Source of the DNA: Solirubrobacterales bacterium
GTDB lineage: Bacteria; Actinomycetota; Thermoleophilia; Solirubrobacterales; Solirubrobacteraceae
Reading direction: 5' to 3'
DNA: 12,153 nucleotides
NCBI GenBank assembly: GCA_025964075.1
Contig: JAOPZQ010000429.1
Coordinates: forward strand, 1-12,153
The position numbers and the translations under genes were made by a program. Under the pieces are notes generated by a model, which was given only the letters and a program-made list of their open reading frames with translations, made no database searches and was not told where the DNA came from. Below are positions 5,621 through 12,033 of the stretch, in pieces. Position 1 is the first letter of the stretch; each line of letters starts with the position of its first letter.

Positions 5621-8172
5621 GCGAGCCCTCGCGCCGCATCGGGGTCGACCGGCCCGGGCGTGTCCGCCCACCGGCATCGCCGGCGCCGGCGCACGTGGAC
5701 GTCCGCGGGCTCGTCGGCAACGCCGGCCTCGCGCGGCTGCTCGGCGACGCCGCCGCCACCGAGATCCGGCGGGCGGGCGCCGAGGGGCAACCGCTCGAGG
5801 CGTCGGCTCGCGAGCGCCTGGAGGGCGACCTGGGGGCGGAGCTGGACGGCGTCCGGGTCCACAGCGGTCCCCACGCCCGCGCGGCCGGTGCGCTGCTCGG
5901 GGCCCGCGGGTTCGCCCTCGGGCGGAGCATGTACCTCGCGCGCCGGGGCGACCCGCAGCTGATGCGACATGAGGCGGCCCACACCGTCCAGCAGGCGGAG
6001 GTCGACGCGAACGGCGCCAGCGTGGGCGTCGATGTCGAGCCGTCGCTGGAGATCGCCGCTCGGGCGCCCGGCGGCTCGCCTTTGGGAACGGCGGCCGGGC
6101 CCTCGATCCAGCGTGCGGAGGACCCGGACCGCGCGCGGCTCAAGGAGGTTCTGAAGGATCCGGCGGCCGCGGCGCGCGTCGCCGACGCGGCGAAGCGCGG
6201 CATGAACGTCGAGGGCGCGCTCCACGAGGAGCTCGTCAGCGCCGAGATGGCCGAGCGAATCAGCACCGGCAAGACCGCGGACATCCTCCCCGGCCGCGAC
6301 CCGAGCAAGCTCGAGTTCGTCCCGCCCCACCGGGTGACCGACGCGGACGGCCTGCCGTTCACCGACGGCATCTTCGTGGACCGAGCGGCGCTGGACGAAG
6401 CGCTGAAGGTCGCCAAGGCGCAGCCGAAGCCCGAGCCGGGCAAGACGCTGGAGCCGGCGGCGACGATCAAGCTCGAGGCGTTCGTCGAGGCGAAGGCGGG
6501 TGCGACCGGCGCGAAGAAGCTGGCGCGCACCAGCTACGACGAGTCGCGGGACATGACGAAGAAGCAGGCGGAGGCGGAGCGCGCCCACTTCGCGCGGGTC
6601 AAGGGCGAGACGACGGGCAAGGTCACGAAGACCGAACTCGGCGGCCAGGTCCAGCAGGACTACGAGCGCGCGACGATCGAGGGCCGGTACGTCAACGTCC
6701 TCATCGACGGGGTGCCCGTCCGGCTCGAGGTCTCGCGCAGCACGACGACGGCCGTGCTGGCGACGCCGAAGGGCGTCGACCTCGGCGCTCGCGCGCCGGA
6801 GGGCAAGCTCAAGGGAACGGGCGTGATCGGGGCGCTCGAGGGCGTCGGACTCGAGAACGTGACCCGGCACGAGTCGGCGACGACGCAGGAGGCGGTGCGC
6901 AAGGAATCGGCGGCCGTCCGGGCCACGTTCCCGCGGGTGGAGAAGGAGCCGCCCGCCGTCAAGCCGGCGCCGAAGCCCGGTAAGAAGTCCCCGCCCAAGA
7001 GCAAGCAGCCCCCGGCCGAGCAGGCGGCCGAGGGAGAGGTGACGCCGCTGCCGAGCGAGGTCTTCATCCCCGTGGTGGGGGCGAAGACCAAGCCGAAGCC
7101 GAAGCCCAAGCAGAAGAAGCCGAAGTCGGAGCCGGTCGAGGAGAAGCCGCCCGTCGCCGAAAAGCCGCCCGTCGCCGAAAAGCCGCCCGTCGCCCAAAAG
7201 CCGCCTGTGGTGAAGGAGCCGCCACCGGCCGTCAAGGAGGCGCCGCCCGTCGTCAAGGAGGCGCCCCACCCCGTTGAGCCGCCGCCCGTCGCCAAGGAGG
7301 CGCCGAAGCTGCCGCGCAAGGTCGCGCGGCCGACCGAGCTCGAGCCGGAAGGGCAGGTCCGCGACTTCAAGCCGACCACGGGGATGCTCCCACCCCGGGG
7401 GGGCCCGATCGAGCACCGCCCGTCGCCGCGCGCCCAGGCCGCGGGCGCGGCCGCGGAGGCCGTCGCCTACACGCTCGGAGAGGCCCTCAACTGGCTGAAC
7501 GAGATCGGCATGGAGCGCAACATCAGCCAGCAGGTCGAGTCCAAGCGCGACGAGATCGATCGGTACCGCCAGGAGCACCCCTACGACGGGGTGCTGATCG
7601 TGATCACGATCGAGCGGTGGGATCCCGCGTGGCGCCCGTCCGAGTCCCAGTCCACGCGCGACCTGCTCTCCGTCGACGTCTGGAAGGGCGGGCGCTCGGC
7701 CGCGGAGGCGATCGCCGAGCGCGATCGGTTGCCGGCCTTTCGCGTCGGCACCGACCAGACGCACGTCATCGACGAGACGCGCACGTGCTGGATCGAGCCT
7801 CTGAACCCGGTGATGCCGCACGACTGGATCGGCGGCGTGTACACCGGCAACGATCCGACGCGCGCGCTGGACCTGCACTTCGGCGGCCACGGTGAGTTCG
7901 CGATCGACGCCTGGAGGGTCGACCGGCCCCCGTTCGTCTTCCGCGTCGAGGGCGCGGACGTCAAGGTGACCCTGCCCCCGCTGCCGCCGATCGGGCAGAC
8001 GCCGGCGCCGCCGGACGTCCGGATCCGCGCGACGTTCACCGATCCGCTGACCGGCGAGCGCTTCGAGAGCACGTTCTCGCTCGAGCGCGACGGTCGGCTC
8101 GTCGAGCAGGCGACGACGGCTGACGGCCGGCGCCGCGACTACGTGTGGACGCGGCACGAGGAGGGGCGATGA
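5617..8172 (+). CDS. DUF4157 protein with Pro/Lys-rich linker and unknown C-terminal domain
   Basis: The protein is 851 aa from GTG 5617, coupled to the ATPase stop. Residues about 57-126 form the DUF4157 domain, including FALGRSMYLARRG and MRHEAAHTVQQ. HEAAH (118-122) is an HExxH zinc-peptidase-type motif. Residues about 165-430 are a charged alpha/beta region that I cannot assign. Residues about 443-567 are low complexity (Lys-Pro, PPVAEK, PPVVKE) and look like an extended spacer. Residues about 600-851 form a C-terminal region with a helix (EALNWLNEIG), a strand VLIVITIERW and a beta-rich end containing several Trp. DUF4157 proteins are regular eCIS companions, and many are long multi-domain proteins proposed as cargo or effectors. 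Whether this one is peptidase, carrier or toxin cannot be told. No signal peptide or membrane segment is seen. The stop overlaps the next ATG by 4 bp. Confidence 0.85.
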   Translation: MSEPSRRIGVDRPGRVRPPASPAPAHVDVRGLVGNAGLARLLGDAAATEIRRAGAEGQPLEASARERLEGDLGAELDGVRVHSGPHARAAGALLGARGFALGRSMYLARRGDPQLMRHEAAHTVQQAEVDANGASVGVDVEPSLEIAARAPGGSPLGTAAGPSIQRAEDPDRARLKEVLKDPAAAARVADAAKRGMNVEGALHEELVSAEMAERISTGKTADILPGRDPSKLEFVPPHRVTDADGLPFTDGIFVDRAALDEALKVAKAQPKPEPGKTLEPAATIKLEAFVEAKAGATGAKKLARTSYDESRDMTKKQAEAERAHFARVKGETTGKVTKTELGGQVQQDYERATIEGRYVNVLIDGVPVRLEVSRSTTTAVLATPKGVDLGARAPEGKLKGTGVIGALEGVGLENVTRHESATTQEAVRKESAAVRATFPRVEKEPPAVKPAPKPGKKSPPKSKQPPAEQAAEGEVTPLPSEVFIPVVGAKTKPKPKPKQKKPKSEPVEEKPPVAEKPPVAEKPPVAQKPPVVKEPPPAVKEAPPVVKEAPHPVEPPPVAKEAPKLPRKVARPTELEPEGQVRDFKPTTGMLPPRGGPIEHRPSPRAQAAGAAAEAVAYTLGEALNWLNEIGMERNISQQVESKRDEIDRYRQEHPYDGVLIVITIERWDPAWRPSESQSTRDLLSVDVWKGGRSAAEAIAERDRLPAFRVGTDQTHVIDETRTCWIEPLNPVMPHDWIGGVYTGNDPTRALDLHFGGHGEFAIDAWRVDRPPFVFRVEGADVKVTLPPLPPIGQTPAPPDVRIRATFTDPLTGERFESTFSLERDGRLVEQATTADGRRRDYVWTRHEEGR
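7144..7197 (+). repeat. Three 18-bp tandem repeats encoding KPPVAE
   Basis: The unit AAGCCGCCCGTCGCCGAA occurs at 7144-7161 and 7162-7179 exactly, and at 7180-7197 with one change (CAA). Related imperfect units continue to about 7310 as PPVVKE/PPVAKE. The repeats are in frame in the DUF4157 protein (from residue 510) and would let linker length vary without frameshift. Confidence 0.85.
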
Positions 8173-9092
8173 TCGCCGTCGTCGACGACATGCTCCGCGT
8201 GCTCCTCGCCCGCGAGGTACCGTCGCTGCGCCCCGCGCCGACCTCCGCCGTCCTGTCGACGCAGATCCGCTTCCAGCCGCCCGACGACGCGTGGCAGCAG
8301 TACCTCGGCACCTTGTCGGCGCCGCTCCCCGGCGGCGGCACGGCGAAGGTGAACGCGCTCAACGTCTATCTGGTCGACATGCGCGAGAACCGCCGGCTCC
8401 GCTCACTCGAGCGTGACGTCGAGATGGTCGACGGCACCATTTTTGCGCAGCCGGCGCCGGCGCGGCTCGACCTGCACTACCTGATAACCGCCTGGAGCCC
8501 CGGCGAGGACGTCACCCCGTCCGTCGAGCCCACGCTCGACGAGCACCAGCTGCTCTACGAGGTCACAGCGGCGCTGTTCGAGTACGCCCCCCTCGACGCG
8601 AGCGCCGTCTACGCAGGTGCCGTACCCGCCTCGGTCCCCGAGGCGATCCAGGACGCCGCCCTCCCCACGGTCGTCCTCCCTGCCGACGGGTTCCCGAAGC
8701 TCGCCGAGTTCTGGTCGGACATGGGCGCGCCGCATTCCTGGCGCCCCGCGGTCTACCTCGTGGTCACCGTCCCCGTGCTCGTGGCGAGGCATGAGCTCGG
8801 TGTGCCGGTCACCACCCTCTTCACCGAGTTCGACATCGGCGAGACGCCGATCGACGTCGGCGGCCACGTGCTCGTGGGCAGCGCGCCGGTGGCGGACGCC
8901 TGGGTGCGGCTCGAGACGCCGGCCGGCCACCTGCTCCAGAGCGCGACCTCCGACGCGGCCGGACAGTTCCGCTTCACCCGCCTCACCGCGCGGTCCTACC
9001 GATTCCGGGCCGGCGCCGGCGGCGTCGGCGCCGCCGACCGAACGCTCGATGTGCCGTCGCCCAGCGGCGAGTACGACCTGCACCTGTCCTGA
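8169..9092 (+). CDS. DUF4255 tube-terminator/cap protein (Afp16/Pvc16-like) with Ig-like C-terminal domain
   Basis: The protein is 307 aa from ATG 8169. AGGAGG lies 4 nt upstream and the ATGA overlap with the previous stop decides the start. Residues about 1-200 match the Pvc16 N-terminal family: MIAVVDDMLRVLL at the start, STQIRFQPP, LNVYLVDMRENRRLRS, RLDLHYLITAW, then DEHQLLYEVTAALF. In Afp the homologue ends tube and sheath growth and caps the particle. Residues about 235-307 add a carboxypeptidase-regulatory-like beta sandwich (VGGHVLVGSAPVADAWVRL, then SDAAGQFRFTRL and SYRFRAGAGG). This domain is absent from minimal homologues and may sit on the particle outer end. It is placed directly before sheath and tube, consistent with structural function. 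Confidence 0.9.
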   Translation: MIAVVDDMLRVLLAREVPSLRPAPTSAVLSTQIRFQPPDDAWQQYLGTLSAPLPGGGTAKVNALNVYLVDMRENRRLRSLERDVEMVDGTIFAQPAPARLDLHYLITAWSPGEDVTPSVEPTLDEHQLLYEVTAALFEYAPLDASAVYAGAVPASVPEAIQDAALPTVVLPADGFPKLAEFWSDMGAPHSWRPAVYLVVTVPVLVARHELGVPVTTLFTEFDIGETPIDVGGHVLVGSAPVADAWVRLETPAGHLLQSATSDAAGQFRFTRLTARSYRFRAGAGGVGAADRTLDVPSPSGEYDLHLS

Positions 9093-9096
9093 GGAG

Positions 9097-9102
9097 AAGG
9101 AG
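9097..9102 (+). promoter_or_regulatory. Strong ribosome binding site for the sheath gene
   Basis: AAGGAG lies 5 nt before ATG 9108, inside a purine run filling the whole 15-bp gap. This suits a protein needed in many copies. The tube gene has a similarly strong GAGGAG at 11065-11070. Confidence 0.6.
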
Positions 9103-9107
9103 AAGCC

Positions 9108-11063
9108 ATGGCGACGACCACCTACCCCGGCGTGTACATCGAGGAGTTCGCGCCCGGCGCGCCCATCGCGGGCGTCGGCACGAGCACCGGCGCGTTCATC
9201 GGCCCGGCGGCTCGCGGCGACGTCAACACGGCGATCAAGCTGACGAGCTGGGACGAGTTCAAGGCGAAGCTCGGAGCCGATCCGCTCGACGGCTTCTACC
9301 TCTGGTACGCGGTTCGCGGCTTCTTCGAGAACGGCGGGACCGTCTGCTACGTCGTGCGTGCGACGACCGGCGACTACGACCGCGCGACGCTGCCCGACCA
9401 GAACGGGACCCCGACGCTCGTCGTTCGGGCCAAGGCGCTCGGCGACAACTCGGCGTCCCCGATCAAGGTCAGCGCCACCAAGGCCTCGGCGGCGGTCTCG
9501 GGCGCGAAGCTGTTCAAGCCGCGCAAGCCGAGGATCGTCGCCGCGAGCGGCACGCAGATCACCGTCGACGACGCGGCCAAGGCCGCCGACTACCGCCCGG
9601 GCGACCTCATCACCTGGACGAACACGGCGGAGCCGAAGCCCTCGACGGTCATCCGTGTCGCCGGGACGACGATCACCGTCGCCGAGCCGGTGTCGCAGAC
9701 CTACGCCACCGAGACGATCAAGCTGGCGGCGGCCGTGCCGGGCACGACGGCGGCGGTGCGGATCGGCGATCCCACGGGCACGCAGATCGGCGCCGGCAGC
9801 ATCCTCCACCTCAAGCAGGGCGCGATGGAGGAGAACGTCGTGGTGCGCCGCGTCAGCGCGGAGCGGAGCTCCCCCACGCTGACCACCTACCGGCTCGACC
9901 TCCGAACTGCCGTGACGAAGGCGTACGACCTGTCCGCCGACGTCGCGGTCGACTCCTTCGAGTTCGGCCTCCAGATCAAGCACGGCACGACCGTGTGGCC
10001 GTACGCCAAGCTGAGCATGGACCCGCTGCATCCTCGCTATTTCGCGGACGTGATCGCGGCCGACCCGACGGCGATCGTCGTCGCGGCGCCCGCGACCCCG
10101 CCGTCGACGAGCGTGCCGCCGCTGAACCAGCCGAACGACACCGCCGGCGACGTGAACCTGACCGGGGGCGCGGACGACCACCCGGCCCAGCTCACGGCGA
10201 CGCACTACGCGAACGCGCTCGAGGTGCTCGAGGCGGTCGACGACGTCAACCTGGTGGCCGCGCCGGACAGCCAGGACGCCGCGGTGCAGCAGGAGCTCAT
10301 CGCCCATTGCGAGCTGACGATGGACCGCTTCGCGGTCCTCGACTCGAAGCAGGGGCTCGACCTGTTCGGCGCGACGAGCGTCGAGACCCAACGCAACGCG
10401 CTGGAGTCGGTGAACGGCTACGCGGCGCTGTACTACCCCTGGCTGGTCGTACCGCCGGCGAGCGGCACGAAGACGATCCTCGTCCCGCCCTCGGGCCACA
10501 TCGCGGGGATCTGCGCGCGCACCGACGAGCGGCGCGGCGTGCACAAGGCCCCGGCCGGCGAGGAGGCGACCGTCAACGGCGCGATCGGCGTCGAGCGGAC
10601 GATGAGCGACGTCGCCCAGGGCCAGTTGAACATGGAGGGCATCAACGTCGTCCGGGTGTTCAAGCCGGGCGGGCGCCCCGTCGTCTGGGGGGCGCGCACG
10701 ACGGCCCCCAAGGGCTCGAACTGGACGTACGTCAGCCTCCGGCGCCTCTTCGAGTACCTGGAGGAGTCGATCCAGGAGGGCATCCGCTGGGCGGTGTTCG
10801 AGCCCAACAACCTCGAGCTCTGGCAGAAGCTCAAGCGGACGATCACGGACTTCCTGACGCGCGCGTGGCGCGACGGGGCGCTGTTCGGCGAGACCGCCGA
10901 GCGCGCGTTCTACGTCCGGATCGACGAGGCGCTCAACCCGTTCTCCGAGCAGCAGCTCGGGCGGCTGCACATCGAGATCGGCTGCCGCCCTTCCTATCCC
11001 GCCGAGTTCATCGTCGTCCGGATCGGCATCTGGGACGGCGGGGGCGCGGTCACCGAGGCCTAG
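9108..11063 (+). CDS. Contractile tail sheath protein
   Basis: The protein is 651 aa from ATG 9108. The N-terminus YPGVYIEEFAPGAPIAGVGT followed by GAFIGPAARG is the sheath signature; this arm links neighbouring subunits. Residues about 105-235 form a beta-rich Thr/Ala/Val inserted domain, probably surface exposed. The conserved core runs from about 350 (LTGGADDH) onward. The C-terminal domain from about 535 has YVSLRRLFEYLEESI, WAVFEPNN, then PFSEQQLGRLHIEIGC and a last strand IVVRIGIWDGG, which plugs into adjacent subunits in known sheaths. The protein contracts around the tube to drive it into a target. Only one sheath gene is seen here, whereas Afp/PVC particles use several paralogues. 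Tube and cap genes flank it. Confidence 0.97.
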   Translation: MATTTYPGVYIEEFAPGAPIAGVGTSTGAFIGPAARGDVNTAIKLTSWDEFKAKLGADPLDGFYLWYAVRGFFENGGTVCYVVRATTGDYDRATLPDQNGTPTLVVRAKALGDNSASPIKVSATKASAAVSGAKLFKPRKPRIVAASGTQITVDDAAKAADYRPGDLITWTNTAEPKPSTVIRVAGTTITVAEPVSQTYATETIKLAAAVPGTTAAVRIGDPTGTQIGAGSILHLKQGAMEENVVVRRVSAERSSPTLTTYRLDLRTAVTKAYDLSADVAVDSFEFGLQIKHGTTVWPYAKLSMDPLHPRYFADVIAADPTAIVVAAPATPPSTSVPPLNQPNDTAGDVNLTGGADDHPAQLTATHYANALEVLEAVDDVNLVAAPDSQDAAVQQELIAHCELTMDRFAVLDSKQGLDLFGATSVETQRNALESVNGYAALYYPWLVVPPASGTKTILVPPSGHIAGICARTDERRGVHKAPAGEEATVNGAIGVERTMSDVAQGQLNMEGINVVRVFKPGGRPVVWGARTTAPKGSNWTYVSLRRLFEYLEESIQEGIRWAVFEPNNLELWQKLKRTITDFLTRAWRDGALFGETAERAFYVRIDEALNPFSEQQLGRLHIEIGCRPSYPAEFIVVRIGIWDGGGAVTEA

Positions 11064-11075
11064 AGAGGAGCACCG

Positions 11076-11516
11076 ATGGCTGCACCAGGCAAGCGGGTCG
11101 ACCCGTACGGCAACTACAACTTCTCGGTCGAGATCGACGGGATCACGCGCGCCGCGTTCCACGAGGTGAGCGGATTCGACTCGTCGATCGACGTGATCGA
11201 GCACCGCGAGGGCGGCGACAACATCACCCCCCGGAAGCTGCCGGGGATGGCGAAGTTCGCGAACATCGTCCTGAAGTGGGGCGTCAGCGACGACGCCGCG
11301 CTCCAGCAGTGGCACGCGGACATCGTGGCCGGCAAGCCGGTTCAGCGGAAGAACGGCTCGATCGTGCTCCGCGACCGCGACGGCTCCGAGAAGGTCCGCT
11401 GGAACTTCGTCCAGGCCTGGCCGGCGAAGTGGACCGGCCCGCGCTTCACGGCCGAGGGCAACGACGTCGCGATCGAGACGCTCGAGCTCGCGCACGAAGG
11501 GCTGGTGCGCGCCTGA
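11076..11516 (+). CDS. Tail tube protein (T4 gp19 family, Afp1/Pvc1-like)
   Basis: The protein is 146 aa from ATG 11076, with GAGGAG 5 nt upstream. Diagnostic parts: DPYGNYNFSVEIDGITRAAF (residues about 9-28), EVSGFDSSIDVIEHREGGD, a PGMAKFANIVLKWGV strand pair, then VRWNFVQAWPAKWTGP and the final VAIETLELAHEGL. This is the normal length and ending for the family of hexameric rings that stack into the inner tube. One copy is visible; many eCIS loci have two or three paralogues. It follows the sheath by 12 bp, and its TGA overlaps the next ATG by one base, so tube and chaperone synthesis are coupled. Confidence 0.96.
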   Translation: MAAPGKRVDPYGNYNFSVEIDGITRAAFHEVSGFDSSIDVIEHREGGDNITPRKLPGMAKFANIVLKWGVSDDAALQQWHADIVAGKPVQRKNGSIVLRDRDGSEKVRWNFVQAWPAKWTGPRFTAEGNDVAIETLELAHEGLVRA

Positions 11517-11878
11517 TGTTCCAGACCGAGCACGAGTTCACGCTGCCGATGGGCTACCTCGACGGCGAGGGCACGCTCCACCGGGACGGGGTCATGCGCC
11601 TCGCCACGGCGGCCGACGAGCTGGAGCCGCTGAAGGACGCGCGGGTGCAGCGCAACCCCGCCTACCTGACGGTGATCCTGCTCTCCCGCGTGGTCACGCG
11701 GCTGGGGTCGCTCGACCAGGTGACGCCGAAGACGGTCGAGGGGCTGTTCGCCGCCGACCTCGCGTTCCTGCAGGACACCTACAACGCGATCAACGGCGGC
11801 GACGGGAGGACGCCGGTCATCTGCCCGGCTTGCGATCACGCGTTCGAGGTGGCGCACGCCCCCGTGGGGGGGTCGTGA
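11516..11878 (+). CDS. Tail-assembly-chaperone-like protein with single CxxC motif
   Basis: The protein is 120 aa from ATG 11516, overlapping the tube stop as TGATG. It opens FQTEHEFTLPMGYLDGEGTL, followed by LHRDGVMRLATAADELEPL, then a helical middle (NPAYLTVILLSRVVTRLG, TPKTVEGLFAADLAFLQDTYNAI). This resembles small proteins after the tube gene in phages and eCIS that are annotated as phage tail assembly proteins. Near the C-terminus is ICPACDHAFEVAH, half of a zinc-ribbon-like site with no second CxxC. The frame ends GTG GGG GGG TCG TGA, a run of seven G just before the stop, and the next gene starts inside the stop codon. The position matches lambda gpG-type chaperones. The role is inferred from context; the gene itself is secure. 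Confidence 0.8.
   Translation: MFQTEHEFTLPMGYLDGEGTLHRDGVMRLATAADELEPLKDARVQRNPAYLTVILLSRVVTRLGSLDQVTPKTVEGLFAADLAFLQDTYNAINGGDGRTPVICPACDHAFEVAHAPVGGS
11866..11872 (+). promoter_or_regulatory. Candidate -1 ribosomal frameshift heptamer G GGG GGG
   Basis: Seven G lie in the exact X-XXY-YYZ phase of the chaperone frame (GTG|GGG|GGG|TCG|TGA). A -1 slip keeps full pairing in both ribosomal sites and enters the DUF6760-like frame, giving a 172-aa fusion (119 + 53 residues). A purine stretch GAGGTGG (11846-11852) lies upstream. A 7-bp stem, CCTCGAC (11886-11892) with GTCGAGG (11899-11905), starts 13 nt downstream. Confidence 0.45.
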
Positions 11879-12033
11879 GCTACCCCCTCGACCGGCTCGT
11901 CGAGGAGGTGGCATTCGTGGCGTACCACTTCCACTGGCCCCACGGGGAGGTGATGGCGCTCGAGCACGCCGACCGGCGGCGCTGGGTCGCCGAGATCTCC
12001 TCGATCAACGAGCGGATGAACGGGGACGCGTGA
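11875..12033 (+). CDS. 52-aa DUF6760-like eCIS small protein
   Basis: The GTG at 11875 overlaps the chaperone stop as GTGA. The 52-aa product reads SYPLDRLVEEVAFVAYHFHW, then PHGEVMALEHADRRRWVAEI and an Asn/Arg-rich end. This matches my recollection of a short family (DUF6760) found after tube and assembly-protein genes in actinobacterial and other phage-tail-like loci. It is helical, with a His/Trp-rich centre and basic helix ADRRRWVAEI. No proper Shine-Dalgarno site lies at normal distance: the nearest G run is 2 nt away. Translation therefore depends on coupling or on a -1 frameshift from the chaperone gene. It may be the lambda T-like part of a chaperone pair. Confidence 0.75.
   Translation: MSYPLDRLVEEVAFVAYHFHWPHGEVMALEHADRRRWVAEISSINERMNGDA

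Noticed and set aside
7144..7197. Short direct repeats considered as a CRISPR array
   Set aside because: The units are contiguous 18-mers without spacers and in frame with a coding sequence.
5581..8157. Minus-strand open frame of 858 codons opposite the DUF4157 gene
   Set aside because: It is an antisense shadow in GC-rich DNA: Arg/Leu/Asp-rich low-complexity translation and no known motif, while the plus strand has DUF4157 and overlapping start/stop junctions.
8403..11495. Minus-strand open frame of 1030 codons opposite cap, sheath and tube genes
   Set aside because: It spans three recognisable plus-strand structural genes and their ribosome binding sites. Its composition (Arg/Val/Leu/Asp) is typical of GC-rich antisense frames.
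9995..11878. Plus-strand 627-codon frame overlapping sheath, tube and chaperone
   Set aside because: Its last part is simply the chaperone gene. The rest is an off-frame Arg/Gly/Pro-rich reading of the sheath and tube genes.
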